Numbered from the stretch's first letter, positions 1 to 13,065 are shown. The stretch is 64,000 bases of DNA from Enoplosus armatus (GCF_043641665.1 NC_092198.1:11359001-11423000), one strand, 5' to 3'. The notes: generated from the letters alone by a model not told the origin. Translations and numbers: made by a program.

Positions 1-1224
1 AGTATGTTCAGAATTATAACTGTTGTACTGCTCTTACACAGCAGAGCAAAGATAGAGATACAAGCAGGCAGTAACTTGGGCCGATCTGGAAGCAGCACTA
101 TTCATATGGCCCTTAAAATCGGTCTGAGTATTCTGGAGAGTCAATTTTAGACTGCCAACTAAGCGCACTGAAGAAAGGCCACTTTCAGCTACCTGGGCAG
201 TTTATCTTTTGTTTTTTCTCTTCCACGTCTGACTAAATCCTCCATTTATCACAGGGAATGTTCTTTCACTCCAATAGTCCTGTTCACAGTCTGTGCAGAC
301 CATCTTTGCATTGTTATAGAACATCATCATCATCATCTTGAATCAGATCGTCCGTCCATCCAAAACTGCAGAAACGAAGCCCACTGATGTGCGCGCACAC
401 ACACACGAACACACAGGCACAGGCACACACATTATTGTGCACATACACATTTGAATTATGTGGATACAGAGATGGAGACGGCAGAAGGAGCTTCTCTGTG
501 ACGAGATGCTGTTTGTCCTCTACAACAAGTGGCTATGACACAAACACAATAAATGTTACTGTCTAGGCTGACGTCAGTGAAAACTACTGAATACAGTCAC
601 AAGCAAAACTTGCAACAATAAAACAGGCACTCGTTGGACATCAAAGGCTGCAAAATCCTGTGGGAGTGTTCATTTTAATCTCTTTAACCTCAGTCATCAC
701 AAACACATACTGGGAAAATGTGTATAAAATGATACACTACAAGATATTAGGTATATTTCCATTGGAAGTCATGGTGGAGAAGCCATTTTTAATAATTGTA
801 CACAGATTTAGAATAATTTAGCTTTCCTTCAATTTAAAATGACAACCTGAGTTAACATGGGTTGAAAAGTCTAATGAATTCAGTATTTCAAAAAGGAATA
901 AATAGATAAGAGAAAAGGGTCATTTAAAGGGTAACAAGTCCAAAAACACTGTGGTGTCAACCTCTGGTTACTGAGCTAATAATGAAACATACTTTTATAT
1001 GTAATGCGTTTTTATGTGTCTTTGAAATATTATGTTAAACAAACTTTATGACCTCTCTTTAAATATATTCAATGACGAGACAGTGAAGAGGACGATGAAG
1101 GGGGAAAGAAGAGTCCTTCTCAGAAGTCTCAAGGGACAACATAGTTAACAAAACGAGGGATGGACACAGATGCTGCTCGGAAAGAGAGAGTACATCTTCA
1201 GCTTAATGGCTTTCTTTTCTCTCG

Positions 1225-1227
<3 letters not shown>

Positions 1228-1259
<32 letters not shown>
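1228..1259. repeat. (GT)n microsatellite
   Basis: Uninterrupted GT dinucleotide run of 32 bases. The apparent reading frames across it are artefacts of the repeat. Confidence 0.97.
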
Positions 1260-1261
<2 letters not shown>

Positions 1262-3238
1262 AGAATACCGTAAAATGCTCCTGAGGCCAAACACACACTT
1301 AAAGATTCGACCTCCCCTCTTTACACTATGGGACGCTGGCACCCCTTTGATGTTTCATACTTCACTCACTTTGTGGAGAACTCTTGGCCATGGAGAACGA
1401 ACAATCCAGTAAACACAGCCTGTACAAGAATTCAAATTCTTAAAGCGTCTCGGGGGATTACAGAGAATTAAAGGACAAATACAAAATCTGTCCTAGAATT
1501 TTTTTTTTCTGTGCCAGACCACAAAGAGCTTAATCACTAATTCTGACTGTGGAAATTCTAACCTAAATATCAGATTTAATGACTTTGAATAACTGCGACG
1601 AAACATACCTGTGCATGGGTGAAACTGCAAAGTGAATCATAACCTGCTGCTGCATGTTTGGGAAACATGTAGTCTTTCTGAGAGTTAAGAAGAAAAATAA
1701 CCCACTCTAGTCCTAAAAGAGAAATCCTCTGTAGAGTAACTCTGCAGTTTTCCAGTTAGATGGGTATAATTTATAACAAACCAATGTGTTATAAAACATA
1801 CTTATCCAGCCCATTTCTTCTTAACTTGCCCACTGAATTTATAATGTGATGATAATTTATAGATAATGTTATGGACTAATTATCATTATCAAGTCTATCG
1901 TTCACAATGTTATAAGAAAAGGAACTATGAATCACGTGTGTCTCAACAGTACGAGGGCAGAGAGGAGAAGTGGGTCTGCAGGAGGTGGATGCTCACTCTC
2001 CAGCTCAAGAGTTTACTTTAACAAGATGGCTGTTTGACCTTGTGACCTGCTTGAGCACCTTACAACTGAATGACACCTATTCCATGTACCAGCACACAAA
2101 AGCAAAAGCTCCAGCCACATGTCTCAGTCTTAATTGACAGCAGCAAAACCTCATTTTTAATTTATTTCCAACAGGCAACAGATCCCTTGGCCAGCAGCAT
2201 CACCGGACATCATTACATAATGTACAAAGGCTTTGGCTGGAGTCTTGTTTTCTTACCTACTGACATGATTCAGCAGGCTGATTCACACCGATTCCAATCT
2301 GACAACAAAAGCAGCACGCACTCGCACACATTTCTACAGAAAAATAAAAAGCAGGTAAAAAGTTTGAGCGTCAAAGTTTTAAAGGGGTATTCCCGCCAAT
2401 TAACATATAAATAACAGTTTAACCCTGATGATGTCACTGGGGTTATCTCAGCTTTTAACAGAGTCTCAGAGTGGCTCGATTAGTCTCAGTGTTTTTTACA
2501 GACTGGACATATGGAGCTCAAAAGCCATGGGCATTTACCAGGCAGGATGAAATGAATGAAATTATGCTTTATGTTGCATTGTGGGAAGGGTCCGGTGTTT
2601 TTGCAGCTTGATCCACGCTACGGACAAAAACTCAGGATTTCTCGACTTCTGTTGCTCTAATTTTGACTATTTTATATCTCTTTTTTTATCTCTTGTGAGT
2701 CCCCCACCTTTAAGTGCCACTCTGAATCACTGGGTAGCCCTTTAGGATGCTGATTATGACTTTAATGTTCACAAATCAAGCCTGTACAGCATTCCTTAAA
2801 TCTGGACAAAATGTACAGAAAGTAATCCTGTGCGCATGCAAGTTATTCTTGATTTAATGCAGCCTTCCTGATCTCACAAATCACTGCCTATAGGTCAGAG
2901 CCTATGGCAGATAAAAATGACAATGACAGATGGGTTTATTACACAACCAGCATCTGCCCCACAGCATCCCCCCTCCTCTGAAATGCCAAACAGGGAAGAA
3001 ACGCGACTTTTGTCCTTTGAATGAATGTTATCTCCTCAGCTTTGCAGTGTTCTCGGGGACACTTGTTAACAAGCTGTTGCTATGCAATCACTTTACATAT
3101 TTTACTGTTTTCATTCTGATGGTGAGTTCTGCCTTACCGGGGGAAACCTGATGATGCACCCTGTTAAATATCTCTTCACTGGACACAAGCCCACATCAGC
3201 AATGCGGGTTTCAGAGGCATGAGAGTGACCTCAGCCTG

Positions 3239-3240
<2 letters not shown>

Positions 3241-3280
<40 letters not shown>
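3241..3280. repeat. (CA)n microsatellite
   Basis: Uninterrupted run of 20 CA units. Confidence 0.97.
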
Positions 3281-3283
<3 letters not shown>

Positions 3284-3907
3284 CTGCACTCCGCGGCATC
3301 CCTGATCACAATCTTCTGTTTCTGGACCATGTGGTTCTCAACACTGAGTCTCAGTGACCTCTAGCAGCCTGTCGTCTACTTTATGTTATTGAATAACCAC
3401 AATATAAGGGATTAGGTTTCACATTATATCATATTAAAATAGCCTATGGTGAGTGAAATGTCATAACAGAGCTGGATGTCTTCTTAGTGTATTATAACTC
3501 ACTGATCCACATGTTTTAACTCTACAGATCAAATAAGAGAAGTGTTATTCATCCAAATAAAGCATAATGGCAGGCCTGTAGGCGATATATTGGGGATGCA
3601 CTTGTAAATGAAAGGTGTAATAAAAGCGTACTAATCAAAGGCGGCCTTGCATAGCCTCCACATTTATTCAAAAAAGAAATTTCATACTTCCATTTTTAAT
3701 CATTTAAACAGAGGTCTGTCCAGGGCATCAGTATGCTATTGCAGGGAGTGGCATGTTTAATAGGCTACGTATTCGCATTTACCACCTTCACCTTCTAGAT
3801 ATCCCTCATAGACACGAGTAATAAAGAAAATAAAGCCGTCTGCGTTCGCGTTAGGAAGTCTGCAGATAAAACACACAATCATTTCTATTACGTAAACGCT
3901 ATCTTAC

Positions 3908-4244
3908 CTCTCTGTGCGGCGCCTTCTCTTTGCAGCGTAGATTCAACAACTGGCTCCTCCCCTTGAGGACCAAACAGTAGCACAGAAATCAGCCCCGTCT
4001 CCTCCTCCTTACTGCTGCACACAAAACATATCTGACCGGTGAGAGCTGCAGAGAGGGAGGGCGGGATGGCCGGGTCCGGCCCGGTGCAGGAGGGAGCCGA
4101 GGAGAGGAGACCCGCGGCGAGGAGATGGCTTCCCCCGCTGCAGCAGCAGACTGAAGGGCTCTGCTGCGCGGCGGCCTGAGGGGAGGCACACTGCAGTGAC
4201 ATGAACCAATGGGATGACGCAGAATCCCAGGATCTCCTATTCAT
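3908..4244 (-). promoter_or_regulatory. GC-rich block: probable first exon and promoter of a minus-strand gene
   Basis: This is a locally GC- and CpG-rich island in an AT-rich flank. On the minus strand it ends at 3908 with a good splice donor (CAGAG then GTAAGATAG). An open frame crosses it (4244 to 3888), but its composition is Ala/Ser/Pro-rich and matches no family I know, so I read it as 5' untranslated exon or promoter rather than protein. PPM1G neighbours ZNF513 in human, but the N-terminus expected of ppm1g is not encoded here. The gene itself would lie to the left, outside the window. Confidence 0.45.
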
Positions 4245-4249
4245 AAATG

Positions 4250-5780
4250 CTCAATCCCATGACAAAACACAGCGGTTCTCACATGTATTCAGCGCCAAAT
4301 GTACACACGCAGGCCACCTCTTTTCATATTTTTTCCCATGCAGTCAGCAGGATTTGTTGTTGATCATTTAATATTAAAAGGCACACCTGACCTGGCACGT
4401 CCAATGCTCACAAGAGTGAAAGAGGAGAGTGGTCCTTTCTATCTAAGGAGAAAAATTCTGGTAAAATAAAAGGCAACTATTATTTAGGGATCTCTTGAAG
4501 CACTTTCAGAAGCACTGGGGCTCCAGTTGTAAAAAAAAAAAACACTGCACTGTTTATGTTGATGGAAATAGCACACACTCATAGACACAAATTTAAGGCG
4601 TAATTTGAAGTCCCAGTTAGAGTTGGTCCTTATTACTGAACAGTAAGTGTAAAGGAAGCTTATAATACTTTACATTGTCCCTATAATTTAAATATAAATT
4701 TACAAGCAAAATATTGTATTTTGTGGGACTGCAGTACATTCATAAATTCTGTAGATTCACACTTAAGAGAATAGAGTTTATTTTAAGCAATTTTGGGACA
4801 CACAAACAGTCCTCACAAACAAGTACCTCTCCCTTATAACTTTTTATTCTTTTGTAATGCAGATAATGACCTAAAATGTTACAAGACATAGCAAAATTAC
4901 ACAACATTTGCCCATATTTTTCAGGCAGACAGAGAGTTTAGGCTTCAAATGTCAGTGAAAGGATGATTAATGTATTTTGCCTTATAAAAACTGTGCTTAT
5001 CTGGTGACAATCTCACAGTAGACTGCTACTGTCTATTGGTTTGAAGTGGGCCTGTTGGGGTAGCCAGTTTCTGCTCCATTAGATGAGTGCATTGTATTTG
5101 TGTGGGACTTACAAATTCTCTGTTAGACAGACTCAGACGCTCAGGACTGTGAAATAATTCAGGTAAGATTGTCATTATATAGATATTTCAGCTCCTGTAT
5201 ACATAAGAACTACAACTACAATGATTCAGTGAGGTAAAGCAACCGGAAGTTATTTTCGGAAACGGAAACACCTCACTGAGCAGAAGAGAAATGTATACAA
5301 TGGAATCAAGATACATCACGCCGGCAACAATGACACATCCGGTATGCACCTCAGGCCTTCAGAATAAAAGCCAAGAATTAAAACTATTAAAGAAAAACTC
5401 AAACTACTGTAATTTTGGAATCAATAGTCAATGAAGCCAATTAAATAACAGCTCAGGTTACGGAGATCTGTCAAAAATGACAACTTTACGAGTAAGGATA
5501 TTTTTGATTCTAACTAGAACTGGGAATTAAATACGATAGATACATCTACAGTAGATCACTGAAACACTGAAATACTCATTAATGGCACTAAAAATATGCA
5601 AGGAGAGTCCAATTATCTTCAGAAAATGATCTTCAAATCATAAAATCACGTAATTATACAGTGTAAAGCTGAATTCCTATGTTTTGCTTCTTTAATATTT
5701 ACAGATTAAATGACGCTGGAAGAATAAATTAACATTCAATGAGTATGACCTGTATAATGTGTGCTGTTTTGTGCTAAATT
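4250..5780. other. Intergenic spacer upstream of znf513
   Basis: AT-rich, with no coding exon seen. It contains an ETS-type core (CCGGAAGT) near 5241. A second such core at about 5833 lies just beyond it, next to the znf513 leader. These are the only regulatory-looking motifs I noticed. Confidence 0.5.
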
Positions 5781-5825
5781 TAACTTTCAGGTAGCCATTA
5801 TTTCAGACGTCGCTTTTATTCTGAA

Positions 5826-6060
5826 GGATTTGCGCCGGAAGTCTTATTGTTTTTGCTGCGGCTGGATATCAGACGAATCAGAAAATCAATTAAGTTATGA
5901 AAAATACCATTAATTGCCTTTCTTTGTCACCGCAGCTCATGAAGAAATGGCGGATCTCCAGGCGTTGTGCATTGAGGAAAAACACTTCTAATGTCATCTA
6001 ATGGCGTGTATACCGACGATAAAAACCACCTCAATCGACAGGAATATTTACGTTTTCTAG
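5826..6060 (+). promoter_or_regulatory. znf513: znf513 promoter and 5' untranslated exon with uORFs
   Basis: An ETS-like GCCGGAAGT core at about 5832 is followed by a leader ending at a strong donor (CTAG then GTAAGT at 6061). The leader carries an AAATGGCGG motif at 5945, which resembles a YY1 site and also starts a short uORF (5947-5991, 14 codons plus stop). A second, overlapping uORF starts at 5939. The exact start site is unknown. The run before 5935 (pyrimidines, then CACCGCAG) also resembles an acceptor, so this could be a second rather than first exon. Confidence 0.6.
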
Positions 6061-7173
6061 GTAAGTTAGCTTGATAGCTACTCGGCTAATTTAGCTGTAG
6101 GTTAACATGTTTAACCACGGCTAATACTCACTGAAGATGGCACTTGTCAGTCATTACTACGTGCCGAGGACGCATTTGGTTTAGCCACTCAATAGGTTGC
6201 GTACCGTCAGTTTTCCGAAATATTGCTGACATTTCTTGTTGTAGAGTGACAACATTAGCTAGCTGTATGCTATGTGGGGACATGTTTCTGTTTAAATTGC
6301 TAACCGACACGCTTGATTGCTCTCTGTCGGTGTGCAGTACCAGAGCTAAAGTGTTAGCCATTTTGCTAAAGTAGCTTAATGGCTAGCTACTTAATAGTGG
6401 ATTGTGTGTTTGTTTACAGTGGTATTACACCAGCTCACGTCCAGATAATACCCTGAAATGGCATCTGTGTCCTGTAATGTTAGCGACCTTTAAAAGAGAG
6501 AGTTTATTATCTACACAGTTCAATATCCTCCAACTGGCTTCATTAGGATTTGCTGAAATTATAGATACACTGCAATAAGACTCTTGACCCCAAATTAGAC
6601 TGGATTCATGGGTTCATAGCATTCATAGTTTGCAGTTTTATGTAAATACAGGGCTCATCAGACGTGAAGCAGCTAGAAAACCTACCTATGTTACAGTAAA
6701 ATGACTAAGGTAGTTGTTATGTACTGTGTATGAGCAGCTTTGATGACACCATCACTGGTCACTACAGATTCAGCTCAAGGAGTGATTATACAGTTTTACT
6801 CTGTATAATCACCATTGTGTAATGTTTAAGCTAAAATGCCACAAATTACACTGGTCCAAGCATCTCAATTGTGAATATTTGCTGGTTTTCGTTCTCTTCT
6901 ATGATAATAAAATGTGTCTATATGGGTTTTGGCCTTTTTGGAGACTGTTTGTTTGAAGATGTCACCTTGGGCTTCAAGAAATTGTAATGGGCATTTCTTT
7001 CTTTTTTTACATTAAATAGACCAAATTTAATCTATTAATTGCATACCAATTGATTTTTTCTGTCTTGCATCTATAGAAATACTGAAAGATATCTTCCAAA
7101 CGAATGAGAATGAGCTGATGCTTGTGGAAGTCTGCAAGAAGACGCTGCAAAAAAGAGAGAGGCTGACTGGAAG

Positions 7174-10100
7174 ATGCCAAGAAAAAAACAACAGAATCCA
7201 CAGCCAGTCAAGTGTAGGTATTCACGTTGAAAAGTTGAGGCACAGCTGAGCTAAAATGCTGGAAATAATCTCTCACATTTCTATTTTAACAACGGTTAGG
7301 TTTCAAATGGAATCCCTGTGAATGTTGGCCTGGTCGTTTACAACGTGTGTCCTCTTTCTCTGCTCACATCTGGACACCAGGCGTTGCTGTTTGAATACTT
7401 GAAATGTCTCACATTAATCATACTGACCCTCGTTACTGTAACTAGTAATGCAGTTAAGGTGTGACATGTGATGTGCACCAGCAAATTCTACTTTTCTTCA
7501 ACTGATCTCATGTTAGTAATTAGCTGCTTCATACAGAGTTTAAGCTGTTACATGCACAGTACATAATGCTGCTGGTACCATGTATGCTACCAAAATGTAG
7601 CCGTAGCTAATTTCTCAGACCATGCACCCCTCAGAACAGTATGGCTAGATTTTAATGTTGCTTATTAGCAACCAACTTCTTCATAATCGTTACAACAACA
7701 TACATAGCTAAAGAGAGACTGTCACAACTTCTTAAAGTAGTTACTCTGATTGATGTTACCACCTCTGTTATATATAGAAAAGGACAGGAATTTGTGATGT
7801 TGTAGTGTGAAGTATTTCAGTGGCGGTCAATAGATAATGTCAACACCAGAAACTGGAAAATGCTCAGTTACTCATTACCTGGTATTGATTATTGTCATGC
7901 AGTAATAATACATCCAAGGGTTTGCTTTACTGTGCCTTTTTCAGTCCAATATCCATTCCAACCAGTCCATTCACTTGACCAGCATATCCTACCAGGATTG
8001 TTTTTGTTTGCACCCATTTATTAGCCATCTATTAATCTAATTTGAGATGCGGCTCTGTGACAGTCTTGATAGATTATTGTCATGATGTCAAACACTAAAA
8101 CGACCAGTAGATGGTAGCATGATGCTGTTTCTTAAGGATTTGCCAAAAAGAGGCTGATGAGCGTGATGCCCTTGAATTGGCCTGCTGGTAGTTTTCTGAA
8201 TAGTGACAGCTGTGTGATAGTTGTTTGGATGCCATCAAGCTTGAGAGACCAAGTTAGAATTTCAGGCATCATTAGCTGTAACTGCAGTAAAAGAGCTCCA
8301 TCTGTCAACTGTTAGCAGTTCATTTTTTTGGACATGAAACGCTGTTTGTACACTGTAGGGTAGCAAATTACATTTTCTTCTAGATTATGTCACCCTTTTT
8401 ACTTTTATAGCCACAGTAAAACAAATAACATTAAAGTGGAACTGAAAGGATTTTCACCAACAGAAATACAGACTTATTACTGATGACCTGGCTAATTGCA
8501 TTTCCATACACACCATATTTGTATTATGGGGTGGACCCAACAATTGTGCACAATAGATGATATCTTACTAAGGGATGTCAAAAGCTTTTGTTGCAAAATG
8601 AGAAATCCTCAAAACCAACATGTATACTGAAGTAACATTCACTTAAAGGTTGAAGGTAAAGCAGCATTCTCAACGTCATCAGCCTCATGCAGCCAAGCAT
8701 AGTGTTCATAATCCTTCATAGTCCATCTGTAATAATTTGTCATCATCAAGATGGTGATTTGTATTTATAAGTAGTAGTAGTATACGTCAATACTGACTAT
8801 GATTGCAACTGTAAATTTTTTCCTTATAGGCAATAAAACGGCTATTTGCCTATAGGATTTCTCCAACGATTCTAGTTACACTGTGAAACTCAAGCAGCTT
8901 CGGGGGTGTGGAGTTTCTCTGAAATGCTACTTTCTGCTTTATGTGTCAGTGCCTTGAGGGTTTGCCAATAACAGTGAAATATTTATGCAAATTGATTAAA
9001 ACCAAATCCTTCAGTGAAGTGATAGTACTCATCAAATTATTTGCTCCTTGCTATAATTCCAGTGGATTCTGAAGATGGTGTAGCCATTGAAGCTCCAGGA
9101 AACCTCACCTTAGACACAGACTTCCTTCTAGGACAAGACCTTGAGTTTGGTGATCCTGATCATGACAACAAGATTCTAGGCCTGGAAAAGTTCTCAGGTT
9201 TGTAATCCATTTTTTTTTTTTACCCTTGTTTTGTATGTGCATTTTCACCCTTTAATACAGCTGTGATACAGTGTTAGGAGAGTGAGCAGTAAACAGTGAG
9301 GCCGATAATCAGTTAGATGAAATAAAAAACAGTAACTCTGGATTACATGCTGCATTGTTTCCTGTGAATCCCTTGTGTGTCTGTTAGCAATTTGAATCCA
9401 GCACGGGAATGGCGGACCCTGCCACTAACAATGAAGACTACTATAGAGAGGGATAATTACAGAACATAAATACAATGAATGGCTATTGCAGAAAACATGC
9501 GGACCATAAATAGTGTCAAAAATGGTGTTTGATTTCATTCAAATCTTAAGAATTCTAGCTTAAAAAGGCGATGCCTATGGTTGATGTCTGCCAGGGCAAG
9601 TTTTCCCTTTTAATGTCTCCCTTTTTTCAAATGTTGCATGTTCACCTTCCTGCTTGTGTTTGTGTTCTGTATGAATCTATTTTTTAGACATCTTATCCCG
9701 CACGCGGCAAGTGTGTCTATTAATTATACAATAAAGGGAATGGGAGGATCACACAGCGTGGTCATTATAGTGCATTTCAGTTTACTCCACAGTTTGAACT
9801 ACATTTGCTTCGTGAAAGGACGATAGTATCATAATGTTTTGTATAAGCTGTCATTTCCACTTCCTGTCATTACCATCCGTACCAATCCGTCATGTAAATT
9901 ATTTGAATGGTTTTACCACTAAAGGAAATGTAGCGGTGGATTCTTTTGTAAAGTGGCCGCACTATAAAGAGGACTCAGGTTTTTACAGTATGTTTCTGGG
10001 TGATGAAGTGTTGCCCCTCTGTGCGACAGTAGGGGAAATGCAACTACCAGCTCATATTTCCCAGCATGGCTCTTTGTCAGAGAGAGTGATCTGAAAAATG

Positions 10101-10206
10101 GAAGAGTCGAGAAAGGAGCTGCAACACCATTATTATATAATGGTCATAAAAATAGGACCATTACCATCAAGGACACCATTATAAGAGGGCATTTATTCAT
10201 CATCAA

Positions 10207-10251
<45 letters not shown>

Positions 10252-10294
10252 GCTGCCTCTGCTCCCCTACCCCACTGCCATTATTGTTTCCCCC

Positions 10295-10335
<41 letters not shown>

Positions 10336-12041
10336 TACCATCATTATCATCATCATCAGCAGCAGCAGCAGCCTCACCATTATAGTCATCATCATTATCA
10401 TTAGGCTTGGTAATCATCCACGAGGGGGTTCCATGGGGCAGGATAAAAGGGCAGTCTCGACTCTCGCCTTCCTCACATCCTGCCTCGGCATCCGTGGAGG
10501 AAGGTGGTTTCCTTCTGGCTCGTTTGCTTTCAGAAACGCAGACTGAAGCTGAATGTGTCTTGAAGTCTTGAAGCTTTTCTTCCAACCTTCTGGGAAAAGC
10601 GCCTTTTTATTTTTTCTTGTCTGAAAATCTCAGATGGCACAACAGCAGCTAAAATGCAGTTGACCTTGCAGGTAGCACTGTGAGTATCAAATGTTTCTCT
10701 GAAATCAACTTTTTTTTTTTTTTTTTTTTAACAGAGATTCTCTGTACTGAAGTGATCTGACTCAGTGTGATGGAAATGGAGGGGCATTATCTGTAACAGC
10801 TTGGTATCGCTGGTTGTTTCCTTTGTATGTCCGACAGTTTTGAGTCACTCAGTGAGATTTGTTAGAAGATACTGTTTGAATTGAATGTAGGCCTTCAGGT
10901 GTCTCACTTTTAAACCATATTCATTATTACACAGTCTGACTTATGCTCATTTGTATGGTGTCATCCTTCTTATTTGTATACTAACATTGTAAACTGTATT
11001 GGAGTTTGTTTGTATATCATTATAGCTATTATTTCAGGGATTGTTCCTTTATTTCATGTCACTTTTCAGTGGGGTTTGTCATGGTCTGTATTGACATTTA
11101 GTGGATTATGAAGGTGCTGAAAATGTGCAGTGTTTTAGAAACTTTTTTTTTCTGTTTCCCTGTTCAGAAGTAGCTGCTGAGATCGGTTTCTCTGTGTATC
11201 CTCTGGGTGATGAGGAGAGCCCTGCCTACAGCCAGCTCAGCATGGAAAGTGAAACAGACAACTCGCACAGCACAACTGACAATGGTAGGGAAGACGAGGG
11301 CAGAGCAGCCCAGTCTGAGCCCAGTTTCCCTCCCTACCTGTCCTGCAGGGGCTGCGGACAGCTCCGTGATGAGCCTCTGGGACCTGGCATAGACCTAGTT
11401 GGTCCATACTGCCTTCGATGCTGCAAAGCCTCCAGGGAAGCCAAAAGTACGGACTTCTGTTCACCTTTTGGAAGCATCAGCGGGATTCGCTCCGGCTCAC
11501 ATTTGCAGCTTGATGGTGACGGGGTGGGAAATGGGATGGGTGACAAAGCATTGACAGCTGAGGACAAATTGCCCAAACTGCACTCGTGTCACCTCTGCGG
11601 CTTCTCCTCGCGTTACGCCAACCATGTGAAGCGTCACATGAAGACGCACAACGGGGAGAAGCCTTTTAACTGCCCCTTGTGCACGTACGCCTCAGCCCAG
11701 CTGGTGAACCTGCAGAGGCACCTGCGCATTCACACTGGGGAAAAACCTTACAAATGTGACCGCTGCAATTTTGCCTGTAGTTCCCTTGGCAACCTCAAGA
11801 GGCACCAGCGCATGCATGTGCCCTCTGCAGGGGCGGGACCGGACACCCCGCCACGGCCTGCCAGTGGCCAAAACAGCCTGAAGAGGCATATGACTGGGCA
11901 AAGACCCAATGAGGACGTGTCTGGTGCTTCAGCCAAGGGTATGTATCATTTCCTTTAGTAATAACTACTTTTTTAATATTGTTCCTCATGATACAAACTC
12001 TTGAAACCTGATACTCCATTTTAATAGCTTTCATCGGTCAT

Positions 12042-12074
<33 letters not shown>

Positions 12075-13065
12075 AGTATAATAACTCACTCTGTCATCTT
12101 TTTGTTAAGTTTCAGAAGTTGCCAGGCCAACTTCAAACCTGAGTTTGGGAGCCCAGAACAATGACTACCTATCAGCCTTTGATGGCTTAAAGGGGGCGTC
12201 ACCGCCACCCATACCAGCCTCTAACCCAGCTCCTGGCCACCAGCCTCCACCCCTGCTGGAGAGCACAGGCAGCGGTGGCAGCCGGGCAACCAGGGGGGGC
12301 ATAGCAGACAGCGCCGCCCTCCCCCCTTCACTTTTCCCTTTCACCTGCCGCTTGTGTGGCATTGTCCTGGAGGACGAGGATGGCTCCTCGGCCCAGATAT
12401 GTGCCAAGTGTACCCTTGAAATGCTGACTAAAGACTCATCCTCTCCCAACAGCCCCGGCGAGCGCAGTGACAAGGTGTATACCTGCGCCGCCTGCCCTTT
12501 CCTTACACACTACCCAAACCACTTGGCACGCCACATGAAAACTCACAGCGGCGAGAAACCATACAAGTGCCCACAGTGCGACTATGCCTCAGCGCACTTC
12601 GACAACCTCAAGCGCCACCACAGAGTGCACACAGGCGAGAAACCTTACAAGTGCCATTTGTGCGATTACGCCTGCGGGAACCTGGCCAACCTGAAGCGCC
12701 ACCAGCGAGTGCATTCTGGCGCGAAGCCCTTCCAGTGTGCCGTGTGCAGTTACAGCTGCAACCAGAGCATGAACCTGAAGCGGCACATGCTTCGGCACAC
12801 AGGAGAGAAGCCGTACAAGTGTCAGGAGTGCGGCTACACCACCGGCCACTGGGACAATTACAAGAGACATCAGAAGAAACACGGCCTGGCCACGGACGGC
12901 TGGGTCAAAGTTCCCATGACTGGCAACGATGAAGAGGAGGAAGTAAGGAAAGGGATGGGAGTTGGCGGTCAAACTCACAGAAAAGAAACCGGGGTGGATA
13001 TGCAGTATATGTCTCGGGAGGGAGGTCAGACAATACACTCGTGCTACAAACTTGAGATTGTATAA
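7174..13065 (+). CDS. znf513: Zinc finger protein 513 (8 C2H2 fingers), complete
   Basis: A nuclear C2H2 zinc-finger protein, presumably a DNA-binding regulator; human ZNF513 is linked to retinal disease (RP58). Coding exons: 7174-7213, 9063-9197, 11168-11938 and 12116-13065, giving 1896 nt in frame, 631 aa (human about 541). The 5' part of exon 2 (7077-7173) is untranslated. The start encodes MPRKKQQNPQPVK, close to human ZNF513, and exon 3 encodes the family motif LLGQDLEF. Fingers lie at about residues 197-219, 225-247 and 253-275, then 437-459, 465-487, 493-515, 521-543 and 549-571, with TGEKP-type linkers. Each cluster is preceded by a CxxC...CxxC pair (residues 118-143 and 393-414). The 60-residue tail is charged and unremarkable. 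Family identity is sure; which teleost co-orthologue (a or b) is not determined. Confidence 0.96.
7214..9062 (+). other. znf513: znf513 intron
   Basis: Lies between the short start-codon exon and the LLGQDLEF exon. Donor GTAGGT, acceptor ATTCCAG. No other feature recognised. Confidence 0.85.
9198..11167 (+). other. znf513: znf513 intron with (ATC)n tracts
   Basis: Donor GTTTGT at 9198, acceptor CCCTGTTCAG ending at 11167. It holds two ATC/CAT-rich tracts (10199-10403) and a T-run near 10711. Apparent poly-serine and poly-aspartate frames here come only from the repeat. Confidence 0.85.
10199..10403. repeat. Imperfect (ATC)n trinucleotide repeat, two tracts
   Basis: A near-perfect ATC tract at 10199-10251, a short unique interruption, then a longer tract at 10285-10403 that degrades into ATT, AGC and mixed triplets. 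It lies within a znf513 intron. Confidence 0.95.
12046..12073. repeat. (ATT)n microsatellite close to a znf513 acceptor
   Basis: An ATT run ending about 42 nt upstream of the last znf513 acceptor (exon starts at 12116), so it lies in or near the branch-point region. Confidence 0.92.

Larger units (their letters stand above)
1..3880. other. No recognised gene; probable intron or flank of a minus-strand gene
   Basis: I see no coding exon here that I recognise. The stretch is AT-rich, with a GT microsatellite at 1228-1259 and a CA microsatellite at 3241-3280. Because a minus-strand splice donor sits at its right edge (about 3907), the simplest reading is that it is intron 1 of a gene transcribed leftwards out of the window. 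One 42-nt block at 2257-2298 has an acceptor-like and a donor-like sequence on the minus strand but stops in all three frames, so it could only be non-coding. The segment from about 2377 begins with a run like that of the element at 20365 and may be another interspersed repeat. Confidence 0.4.

Noticed and set aside
1145..1412. Open frames on both strands around the GT repeat
   Set aside because: They owe their length to the dinucleotide run (alternating Cys-Val or His-Thr) and have no splice or homology support.
2257..2298. 42-nt minus-strand block with good acceptor and donor
   Set aside because: All three frames contain a stop and no partner exon was found; at most a non-coding exon.
10250..10585. 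Poly-Ser and poly-Asp open frames
   Set aside because: Produced by the ATC repeat inside a znf513 intron.
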